Assembly: GCA_964387955.1 (NCBI GenBank) | Contig: CAYLXX010000026.1 | Span: forward strand, 1 to 12,482 | Direction: 5' to 3' | DNA length: 12,482 nucleotides | From: CAYLXX01 sp964387955 | GTDB taxonomy: Bacteria; Patescibacteriota; Microgenomatia; UBA1406; GWC2-37-13 | Shown: positions 6,646 to 12,482 of the stretch, piece after piece | Numbering within the stretch: the first letter of the stretch is position 1 | Layout: each line of letters begins with the position of its first letter | Program-made: the position numbers and the translations under genes | Notes under the pieces: model-generated | What the model was told of the DNA's origin: nothing | Seen by the model: the letters and a program-made list of their open reading frames with translations, nothing else | Database searches by the model: none

Positions 6646-7179
6646 TTACTGTACTACACAAAAGTAACATGTGTTAGATGAGGTTTGCGTACAACCTGAT
6701 CCTCCTGTTCCTGTTGAAGAGTAGTTAGCCAATGGGTCAGACTTGGCGGCACTTGACTTTGGTTTATAACATAAAGCCACCTGGTTATTTGCTGTGGTGT
6801 AGGTGACCAAGACATCGTTAAGTAACTGTGTTGAGGTTACATTGGTGAAGTTAGCTGTCATTTCACCCAAATCAACCAGTTTGGAACGGACTGTTCCACC
6901 TGAACCATCGATTGCATTCCACATAGCCAATGCTGATGGTGTGCTACAGGTTGTGGTGTTGGTTGAGGTACAGAAAGGCATGTATGCCTGAGCTGTATTG
7001 TACCTTTGGATAGCACTCATAACCTCTGAGATGGTGTTTTTGAGTTTTCCATCTTGAGCACGATTATTCTGCTCGATAGGATTAAGAGCCGCAATGACTC
7101 CAACTGCTAAGATTGCGATGATAGCTATAACGATAACTAGCTCTATGAGAGTGAAACCTTTTTGAAAAGTTTTTTTCAT
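6646..7179 (-). CDS. type IV pilin, copy B (short leader)
   Basis: This 177-residue prepilin has the 8-residue leader MKKTFQKG followed by mature FTLIELVIVIAIIAILAVGV with Glu5. The mature protein is identical to copy A through the Tyr of LANY, then differs (SSTGTGGSGCTQTSSNTC versus TSNGVTPGLGCTTTSSNPC) before the shared CYFCVVQ end. The short basic leader is canonical, so this may be the original or principal major pilin. It follows pilC by 88 bp, carries a TTGACA upstream and ends at a strong bidirectional terminator. It could be co-transcribed with pilB-pilT-pilC as well as from its own promoter. No Shine-Dalgarno is visible; the 5' region is almost pure A/T. Confidence 0.92.
   Translation of the reverse strand: MKKTFQKGFTLIELVIVIAIIAILAVGVIAALNPIEQNNRAQDGKLKNTISEVMSAIQRYNTAQAYMPFCTSTNTTTCSTPSALAMWNAIDGSGGTVRSKLVDLGEMTANFTNVTSTQLLNDVLVTYTTANNQVALCYKPKSSAAKSDPLANYSSTGTGGSGCTQTSSNTCYFCVVQ
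6721..7159 (-). repeat. 439-bp identical pilin repeat, copy B
   Basis: This is the partner of 4041-4479, in the same orientation and identical over the full 439 bp by eye. Because even third codon positions are unchanged, the copies either arose very recently or are kept alike by gene conversion. Homologous recombination between them would remove 2,680 bp including the glycosyltransferase gene and fuse the pilins. Confidence 0.95.
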
Positions 7180-7213
7180 ATTAAATTAATTAACTAAAAT
7201 ACTAATTGATTTC

Positions 7214-7242
7214 ATAATTACTTATTTTGCTAGCATTGTCAA
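7214..7242 (-). promoter_or_regulatory. possible promoter of pilin copy B
   Basis: Minus strand: a perfect TTGACA (7242-7237), but the box 17 bp downstream is only AATTAT (7219-7214), a weak -10; neighbouring registers are no better. The leader would be about 28 nt. The -35 match in the pilC-pilin gap and its likeness to copy A's promoter favour a real element. Confidence 0.4.
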
Positions 7243-7267
7243 GAGGTAAATACTATAAGAATAATTT

Positions 7268-8470
7268 TTACTTGATTGAGGCTGTTAAGTTATAAATTGG
7301 CGTAATAATAGAATATACAAGGAAGCCGACACAGACACCCAAAATTACCAAAATTGCTGGTTCAATGAACGTACTGAGCGCCTTGGTGGCAGTCTCTGAT
7401 TCTGACTCAAAATATTTTGAAACACGCATTAATGATTCATCGAGATGACCTGTTTGCTCTCCCACAGAAGCCATTTGTACAAGAAGTGGCGGAAAAATAT
7501 CCTCATTTTTAAAAGCTTGGCCTAAGGAGAAACCTCGCTCTATCGATTTATACATGTTTTGGAAAGCCTTTCGGTATACTGCATTGCCAGTAATTTCCAC
7601 AATAATGCCTAAACTTTCTAGAATTGATACACCGGCTGAGATGAGGATCGATAAAGTACGAGTAGAATCTACAAGAACTCCCATTTGGATAAAATTGCCA
7701 AAAGCTGGTAAGTTTAGCTCCATTTTATCGACATTATATTTCCCGGCAGGTGTTTTCATATACGCTCTGAGTGCAAAGATGCCGCCGCCAACACCAATTA
7801 CAATAAGAGGCCAAAATCGGACAGAAAATGTAGAAACAAAAATGAGGATTTTGGTTTGGAGAGGAAGTTCGATGTCGAAGCTTGCATATAATTCAAGAAG
7901 TTGCGGCATTACAAAAGTCACCATTATAAAAAGCACTATCACAACTCCTATAATGATAATAATCGGATAAGCTAAGGTAGTTTTTAATTTATTTCTAAAT
8001 TCTCTTTGTTTATCTAAGTTATCTGCCAATCTTTGGAGTACTTCATTGAGTTTACCCGAAACTTCTCCAGCTTTCACAAGGGCAATATATAGATTGGAGA
8101 AATATTGAGGATATTTAGCTAGTGCAGTAGAAAGAGGTCTACCTTCACGAATTGTTTTCTCGATTTCATCAAGTACTTTACCCAAGTTAGCTTTGCTATT
8201 TTGTTTTTTTAATATTGTAATACTATCGATCACTGTTAAACCGGCATTCATCATGATGGCGAGTTGTCGTGTAAAATTCACAATATCATTAAAAGCGATA
8301 CGATTTAAAAAAGGTACATTTGGGACAGAAAGTATAGAGTCCTGCGACCAAATTTTGATAGGTAGAAAATCAGCCCGTTTAAGTATCATAGCCGCATCTG
8401 CTTCTGTGCTGGCCTCCACTTTACCTAAGGTGATCTTGTTATTTTTAAGTGATTTATACCGGAAGTACAT
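7268..8470 (-). CDS. pilC: PilC/GspF inner-membrane platform protein of the type IV pilus
   Basis: This 400-residue protein, normal for PilC, has two repeated T2SSF domains. The first (about 65-190) contains FTRQLAIMMNAGLTVIDSI, ALVKAGEVSGKLNEVL and a membrane helix at about 168-190 before MPQLLELY. The second (about 265-392) contains TRTLSILISAGVSILESL, MASVGEQTGHLDESL and a last helix at about 370-392 ending SIITPIYNL. A further helix lies at about 215-235. PilC links the cytoplasmic motors to pilin insertion and extraction in the membrane. It starts 3 bp after the pilT stop (TAA-gcc-ATG), indicating coupled translation in a pilB-pilT-pilC operon. No unusual features. Confidence 0.95.
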   Translation of the reverse strand: MYFRYKSLKNNKITLGKVEASTEADAAMILKRADFLPIKIWSQDSILSVPNVPFLNRIAFNDIVNFTRQLAIMMNAGLTVIDSITILKKQNSKANLGKVLDEIEKTIREGRPLSTALAKYPQYFSNLYIALVKAGEVSGKLNEVLQRLADNLDKQREFRNKLKTTLAYPIIIIIGVVIVLFIMVTFVMPQLLELYASFDIELPLQTKILIFVSTFSVRFWPLIVIGVGGGIFALRAYMKTPAGKYNVDKMELNLPAFGNFIQMGVLVDSTRTLSILISAGVSILESLGIIVEITGNAVYRKAFQNMYKSIERGFSLGQAFKNEDIFPPLLVQMASVGEQTGHLDESLMRVSKYFESESETATKALSTFIEPAILVILGVCVGFLVYSIITPIYNLTASIK

Positions 8471-8473
8471 GGC

Positions 8474-9529
8474 TTAAACGAAAAACTTTTTAAATTCATT
8501 GGTACGAATAGCATACTTTTGGGCAGTTTCTTTGGTAATGGCGCCTTGCTGTACCAACTTAAGAAGTGCTTTCTCAAAAAGTATCATTCCTCGTTGTTCT
8601 TCTGTTTCCAGAACGTTGTCAAGTAAAAATACTTTACCTTCCCGAATAATCGAGGAGACCGAAGGAATGTTAAGCAAGATCTCGGCGACAGGTACTCGGT
8701 CGGATCCATCAAGATTAGGTAGTAAGCGTTGGCTAATTACCGCCCGCAGAACTGATGATAATTGTGATCTAATCTGGTTTTGTTGATGCGCTGGGAAAAC
8801 ATCGATAATACGATTGATGGCATCGGGCGTGGTGCTCGTATGAAGCGTTGAAAAAACTAGATGCCCTGTCTCGGCAATCGTCAACACAGCTTGAATGGTG
8901 TCGTAATCTCGCATTTCTCCAACCAGCACTACATCTGGATCTTCTCGGAGAACTGACCGCAAAGCAATAGTCCATGAATGAGTATCCTGGTGCAATTCTC
9001 TTTGAGAAATAATTGATTTTTCCCTTGGGTAAACAAACTCGATTGGATCCTCGATAGTTACCACATGTCGAGCATTTTTAAGATTGATTTCATTAATAAT
9101 TGAGGCAAGTGTTGTGGATTTTCCTTCGCCAGTTGGGCCTGTGATAAGCACTAATCCTTCATTCATTTCCCCCATTGAGTGCATGATAGGCGGGAGGTGC
9201 AATTCTTCAATAGTCTTGATTTTTTCGGGAATTGCGCGAAATGCGCAAGCCAACTTGGCTTTGCCATAATACGCATTGACACGAAATCGGTGTCCTTGGT
9301 ACTCATACCCAAAATCAATCTCTTTATTGGCTAATAAATTTTCTTTTTGGTCTTCGGTAAGTAAGGTAAAAATCATTTTCTCGGCAGATTCTGCAGTAAC
9401 CACAGGACTTGTTTTAAGAGGATATAGTTCGCTGTTGATACGAATTGTGGGAAAATATTCGGGGATAAGATGTAAATCAGATGCTTTCCGATCAATGGTT
9501 GTAGTTAGCAAGGCATGTATATCATCCAT
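8474..9529 (-). CDS. pilT: PilT-type twitching/retraction ATPase
   Basis: The 351 residues match the usual PilT length. It powers pilus disassembly as a cytoplasmic hexamer. Visible are ASDLHL (16-21) of the N-terminal PAS-like domain, Walker A GPTGEGKST (131-139), the Asp box VVTIEDPIEF, Walker B VLVGEMRD (201-208), the His box HLVFSTLHT (223-231), and SIIREGK (293-299) corresponding to the PilT-specific AIRNLIRE motif. It lacks the N-terminal MshEN domain and the tetracysteine zinc site of PilB, confirming PilT. Walker A has Glu where Ser is most common, but the catalytic Lys and Ser remain. It lies 21 bp after pilB and 3 bp before pilC. A retraction motor implies dynamic pili, suited to twitching, attachment to host cells or DNA uptake (inference). 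Confidence 0.95.
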   Translation of the reverse strand: MDDIHALLTTTIDRKASDLHLIPEYFPTIRINSELYPLKTSPVVTAESAEKMIFTLLTEDQKENLLANKEIDFGYEYQGHRFRVNAYYGKAKLACAFRAIPEKIKTIEELHLPPIMHSMGEMNEGLVLITGPTGEGKSTTLASIINEINLKNARHVVTIEDPIEFVYPREKSIISQRELHQDTHSWTIALRSVLREDPDVVLVGEMRDYDTIQAVLTIAETGHLVFSTLHTSTTPDAINRIIDVFPAHQQNQIRSQLSSVLRAVISQRLLPNLDGSDRVPVAEILLNIPSVSSIIREGKVFLLDNVLETEEQRGMILFEKALLKLVQQGAITKETAQKYAIRTNEFKKFFV

Positions 9530-9550
9530 AGTATTATTAGAGACGAAAAT

Positions 9551-11260
9551 TTACGATTCTGCAACTCGTAATATTTCCTCGACTGTTGTGATACCTTCGA
9601 GAACTTTTAAATAACCCTCTTGTTTCATATCCATCATACCTTCTTTTCTAGCTTGAAGTTGAATTTCCTTGGCGGTTGCTTCTTGAAGTATCATCTTATT
9701 GATTGAACTTGTGACTTTTAAAACTTCAAATATAGCGATTCTTCCTAAGTATCCTGTTTTTCCACATTCATTGCAACCGATTCCGCGACTTAACTTGAGT
9801 TGACCGCCCTGAAAATTTTTCGGGACGAGTTCAGCAAGTGAATTACGAATTTCGACGGCTATTGCTTCGGGTACATCATAGGATTGTTTGCAGAAAGTAC
9901 AGATTTTACGCACAATGCGTTGAGCAATTGAAGCATTTAATACTGATGCAAGCAGAAAAGGTTCTCCTCCCAAATCTATAAGACGTGGGATAGCAGTTGC
10001 CGCATCATTTGTATGTAGTGTAGAGAATACTAAATGGCCTGTAAGTGCCGCCTGAACTGATAGTTGGGTTGTATCTTTATCGCGTATTTCTCCCACTAGT
10101 ATAATATTGGGATCCTGACGCAAAAAAGATCGTAATCCTGTAGCAAAAGTCAAACCAGCTTGAGGATTGATTTGTACTTGGTTAATTCCAGGTATTTGAT
10201 ATTCCACTGGATCTTCAATGGTTACTATATTGACTGAAGGTTTATTGAGTCGAGACAAAATTGAATATAACGTTGTGGTTTTACCCGATCCAGTTGGTCC
10301 TGTAACGAGAATAATACCATATGGTCTACTCAAAACTTCTTCCAGATCTTTGAGCTGGGTACCTCGTAGTCCAAGTTCAGTTAATGTCGGTAAACCGCCA
10401 GTTTTTTTTAGAAGTCTTAATACAATTTTTTCGCCATTCACTGTTGGAAGCGTTGATACGCGAAGATCAATAATATCAATCCCGATTTTATAGGTAAACC
10501 GTCCGTCCTGAGGAATCCTTCGTTCATCGATTTTCATTTCCGATAAGATTTTAATTCTTGAAGCAAGAGATTCATGGATACTTCGAGGAAGAGATAATTT
10601 TTCCTGCAAGATGCCATCAATACGATAGCGTACAACGGTTTTACTTTCTTGAGGTTCTATATGTACGTCAGACGCGCGGCTCTTCACTGCAAATTCAAGG
10701 ATAGTATTCACGATTTTGGCAATCGGTGCCTCACGGATCGTTGTGCTTTGGATATCGCTAATAGTTGTAAGGTCTTGTGGCGCCACTTCCTTCAGAGCCT
10801 CTTTAACCTCTGGTGATAATCCTTGTGTATATGATAAGTTAATTGCTTTGTCTAAATCAGACTCAGAAGCAAGAGCAAAATTTATTTTTTTACCGGTTTT
10901 TTTCTCCAAGAAGTCTGCTAGTGTCAAATTGAGCGGATCAGTAGTAGCAACAGTGACATTATCTTCTTTACTGTTATAAAGATACGGCAGAATAGTATAT
11001 CTTCGAGCGACTGATTCAGGAATCAGACTGAGTGCCTGAGGGTCGATAGCGGCTGAGGCGATGTCAACATATGAGACCTGCATCAAATCTGCTTTTGTTT
11101 TTAAAACCACTTCTTGAGGAACTTGAGAATGTTCAAGCAGATATGTATCAATCGGTACGTTTTCTTGGAGTGACTCTACTTCATACTTATCTGCGGCCGC
11201 TTGGTCTATAGCACCAATGGTGATAAGCTGTTTAAGAAATGTTTTAGGAGAAATCAACAT
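9551..11260 (-). CDS. pilB: PilB/GspE-type pilus extension ATPase
   Basis: Starting at the ATG at 11260, the protein has 569 residues, typical for PilB/GspE. An N-terminal MshEN-type domain (about 65-145, with IPESVARRYTILPY) precedes a second N-domain with ASDVHIEP. The motor domain has Walker A GPTGSGKTTT (321-330), TIEDPVEY, Walker B VGEIRD (389-394) and His box HLVFSTLHTND (409-419). Two CxxC pairs (454/457 and 496/499) form the zinc-binding tetracysteine of extension ATPases. It drives pilin addition from the cytoplasm. A TTG at 11296 would extend the protein by 12 residues, but the promoter at 11296-11268 would then lie within the gene and its transcript would start near 11261, so the ATG is preferred. 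First gene of pilB-pilT-pilC. Confidence 0.95.
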   Translation of the reverse strand: MLISPKTFLKQLITIGAIDQAAADKYEVESLQENVPIDTYLLEHSQVPQEVVLKTKADLMQVSYVDIASAAIDPQALSLIPESVARRYTILPYLYNSKEDNVTVATTDPLNLTLADFLEKKTGKKINFALASESDLDKAINLSYTQGLSPEVKEALKEVAPQDLTTISDIQSTTIREAPIAKIVNTILEFAVKSRASDVHIEPQESKTVVRYRIDGILQEKLSLPRSIHESLASRIKILSEMKIDERRIPQDGRFTYKIGIDIIDLRVSTLPTVNGEKIVLRLLKKTGGLPTLTELGLRGTQLKDLEEVLSRPYGIILVTGPTGSGKTTTLYSILSRLNKPSVNIVTIEDPVEYQIPGINQVQINPQAGLTFATGLRSFLRQDPNIILVGEIRDKDTTQLSVQAALTGHLVFSTLHTNDAATAIPRLIDLGGEPFLLASVLNASIAQRIVRKICTFCKQSYDVPEAIAVEIRNSLAELVPKNFQGGQLKLSRGIGCNECGKTGYLGRIAIFEVLKVTSSINKMILQEATAKEIQLQARKEGMMDMKQEGYLKVLEGITTVEEILRVAES

Positions 11261-11264
11261 ACTT

Positions 11265-11292
11265 TTAACTATAAAGACTATTTTGGTAGAAT
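11265..11292 (+). promoter_or_regulatory. divergent promoter of the delta'-like gene, probably leaderless
   Basis: Plus strand: TTAACT (11265-11270), 16 bp, TAGAAT (11287-11292), then 6 nt to the ATG at 11299. The -10 is good, the -35 moderate. The element lies back to back on the pilB promoter and shares bases with it, so RNA polymerase probably cannot occupy both at once. Confidence 0.5.
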
Positions 11293-11296
11293 TCAA
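11268..11296 (-). promoter_or_regulatory. promoter of the pilB operon, probably leaderless
   Basis: Minus strand: TTGAAT (11296-11291), 17 bp, TATAGT (11273-11268). Only 7 nt separate the -10 box from the ATG at 11260, so transcription should begin at or within a base or two of the start codon. The -35 box overlaps the -10 box of the divergent promoter. Confidence 0.65.
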
Positions 11297-11298
11297 CC

Positions 11299-11949
11299 AT
11301 GATCCCGATTATTCTTATAGCACGCGATAAGAGCAAAATTGATGCATTTATTGCAGATTATGTTTCCAGTCAACATATTCCCAACTATAATGTATATATA
11401 TATCAACCGGAAAAAAAAGAATTCGGCATCAATGAAGTACGAGCTATTAGGCAACTTGTGGTGACTCAACCATCTTCGCAAAGAGTTATCGTGTTACAGT
11501 CTTTCGATACCGCATCGCTTGAAGCGCAAAACGCTCTCCTTAAGACGCTTGAGGAAAAAGTTGCCAATAATCAATTCATACTTACCGGAGAAAATGTCGA
11601 AAATGTATTACCAACAATTCTCTCTCGTAGTCAAGTTAAACATCTAGCAGGAAAAAATACAGAAGATCATGAAGATAAATATCTTGCACTATTTGAATCA
11701 TTGATCAAAGAACAACAGTTTTTGTTTCTTGCTCATCCTCTCTTGCAAGGAATAAATCGCGACACTGCAAGAGAAATATTTGATGCAGCAATTATTTTTC
11801 TAAGAAAACGTATAAAATTAGCTCCCTACGCCTCAATTGTTATAAAAAAAGCTTTACAAACAAAACGATTGCTTGAAAGTAATAATCTCAATCCCCAGCT
11901 TGCGGTAGATAATTTTCTGGTTTTTTGGAAAAAAGAAGTTCTCAGGTAA
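11299..11949 (+). CDS. holB: short DNA polymerase III delta'-like clamp-loader subunit
   Basis: The 216-residue protein matches the AAA+ clamp-loader family in its middle part: INEVRAIRQL (44-53), VIVLQSFD (63-70), EAQNALLKTLEE (75-86), QFILTGENVENVLPTILSRSQ (about 92-112). The SRx segment corresponds to the conserved SRC sensor/arginine-finger motif. Family delta' subunits have about 300-330 residues; this one lacks a recognisable Walker A and zinc module at the N-terminus and is short at the C-terminus. E. coli delta' itself does not bind ATP, so the protein may still be functional as a minimal delta' that opens and loads the sliding clamp. It starts 38 bp from divergent pilB and is followed by a pilin after 49 bp. 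The link to pili may be only positional. Confidence 0.75.
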   Translation: MIPIILIARDKSKIDAFIADYVSSQHIPNYNVYIYQPEKKEFGINEVRAIRQLVVTQPSSQRVIVLQSFDTASLEAQNALLKTLEEKVANNQFILTGENVENVLPTILSRSQVKHLAGKNTEDHEDKYLALFESLIKEQQFLFLAHPLLQGINRDTAREIFDAAIIFLRKRIKLAPYASIVIKKALQTKRLLESNNLNPQLAVDNFLVFWKKEVLR

Positions 11950-11957
11950 TTGTCTCC

Positions 11958-11990
11958 TTGACAAGTGATAAGTATCTGCTCTAGTATAAG
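11958..11990 (+). promoter_or_regulatory. possible promoter of the pilin at 11999
   Basis: A perfect TTGACA (11958-11963) precedes two candidate -10 boxes: TAGTAT (11982-11987, spacing 18) and TATAAG (11985-11990, spacing 21). The first fits spacing, the second consensus. Either gives a transcript start within about 5 nt of the ATG at 11999, again nearly leaderless. Confidence 0.5.
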
Positions 11991-11998
11991 GTTAATCC

Positions 11999-12430
11999 AT
12001 GAAAAAAGGATTTACTCTTATCGAAATATTAGTGGTTGTGGCAATCATTGCAGTATTGGCTGCTATAACTGTACCTAATTATCTGAGCGCCCGTGAAAGA
12101 GCTCGAGATGCTCAAAGAAAAAGTGATTTAAAGCAGGTCCAAAATGCTCTTGAACTTTATAAAGATGGTCAAGCGACGTTGGGTTATCCAGCCGCACTTC
12201 CTACTCCAGGTCAACCATTTACTGGTACTGATTCAGACGGAGGCACTATAACGTATTTGAGGAAGATGCCGGGAGACCCAATTGGCACATACCCCTATGT
12301 TTACAATCAGACTTCTAATATTACATATACATTGACCGCTTGCCTTGAAAATAAAAACGATCGACAAGGAATTCCCTGTACAATCTCTTGTGTCAGTGGC
12401 GGTAAATGTATTCAACTCAATGAACCATAA
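11999..12430 (+). CDS. type IV pilin-like protein (minor pilin/pseudopilin)
   Basis: The 143-residue prepilin has a very short leader MKKG and mature FTLIEILVVVAIIAVLAAIT with Glu5. The post-helix part RKSDLKQVQNALELYKDG and the MPGDPIGTYPYVY segment resemble GspG-type pseudopilins, and LENKND is shared with the pilin at 3460, indicating a paralogous pair distinct from copies A and B. Four C-terminal cysteines may form disulfides. It follows the delta'-like gene and precedes another prepilin by 5 bp, suggesting a minor-pilin operon that continues beyond the window. Role as minor or tip subunit is inferred from size and context. Confidence 0.88.
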   Translation: MKKGFTLIEILVVVAIIAVLAAITVPNYLSARERARDAQRKSDLKQVQNALELYKDGQATLGYPAALPTPGQPFTGTDSDGGTITYLRKMPGDPIGTYPYVYNQTSNITYTLTACLENKNDRQGIPCTISCVSGGKCIQLNEP

Positions 12431-12435
12431 ATTAT

Positions 12436-12482
12436 ATGAAAAAACAATATTTCAACAACAAATTGGCTTTTACACTCCTTGA
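12436..12482 (+). CDS. prepilin-like protein, 5' end only (partial)
   Basis: An ATG 5 bp after the previous stop opens MKKQYFNNKLA followed by FTLLE before the window ends. A basic leader, cleavage site and Glu at mature position 5 are the signature of a type IV prepilin. The residue before the cut is Ala, as in the pilin at 3460. Only 15 complete codons are present, so the subtype is unknown; the position fits a minor pilin in an operon with the gene at 11999. Confidence 0.75.
   Translation, partial: MKKQYFNNKLAFTLL

Noticed and set aside
3963..7179. Transposon or insertion sequence as the cause of the pilin duplication
   Set aside because: There is no transposase gene, terminal inverted repeat or target-site duplication; the repeats are coding pilin sequence.
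11261..11296. TTG start extending PilB by 12 residues
   Set aside because: The strong promoter at 11296-11268 would transcribe from about 11261, downstream of that TTG, and the ATG at 11260 fits family length.
1..12482. CRISPR array, tRNA gene or riboswitch
   Set aside because: No short regularly spaced repeats, cloverleaf-like sequences or known aptamer cores were seen; the sequence is almost entirely coding.

Overview
The window looks like a chromosomal fragment of a bacterium with a small, AT-rich genome, most likely a Candidate Phyla Radiation (Patescibacteria) member. A Microgenomates-type lineage is possible, but that is inference. The reasons are the 16S 5' end at the left edge, the tight gene packing (gaps of 2-3 bp), the near absence of Shine-Dalgarno sequences, a type IV pilus set without visible outer-membrane parts, and membrane glycosyltransferases with TPR tails of a kind frequent in that group. 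The 16S fragment is too short for firm placement.

Left end (1-1309, minus strand): the first ~50 nt of a 16S rRNA gene running off the window, a ~155-nt rRNA leader with a boxB-like hairpin, a boxA and a terminator-like hairpin just before 16S, and a near-perfect sigma70 promoter (TTGACA-17-TACAAT). The promoter begins 2 bp after the stop codon of a divergent mreB-like gene.

Middle (1312-7179): two plus-strand membrane enzymes alternate with minus-strand pilin genes. The first enzyme is an O-antigen ligase/Wzy/PglL-like protein with a TPR tail. The second is a DUF2723 (GT117, TMEM260-like) glycosyltransferase, also with a TPR-like tail. Two pilin genes lie between them and a third lies beyond the DUF2723 gene. 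Two of the pilins share a 439-bp block in which I found no mismatch. The block starts at the prepilin cleavage site and stops just before a variable C-terminal cysteine-bounded segment. The two blocks are direct repeats flanking the glycosyltransferase gene.

Right end (7268-12482): a minus-strand pilB-pilT-pilC assembly operon (extension ATPase, retraction ATPase, platform protein) reads towards the pilins. From the pilB start a plus-strand set diverges: a short DNA polymerase III delta'-like gene, a minor-pilin-like gene, and the first 15 codons of another prepilin cut by the window end. pilB and the delta' gene have overlapping promoters on opposite strands, each with a -10 box 6-7 nt before the start codon, so both mRNAs may be leaderless.

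Taken together, this is a type IV pilus locus (motors, platform and at least five pilin-like subunits) beside two enzymes that could build or transfer glycans. Pilin glycosylation, and recombination between the pilin repeats, are the main hypotheses worth testing.
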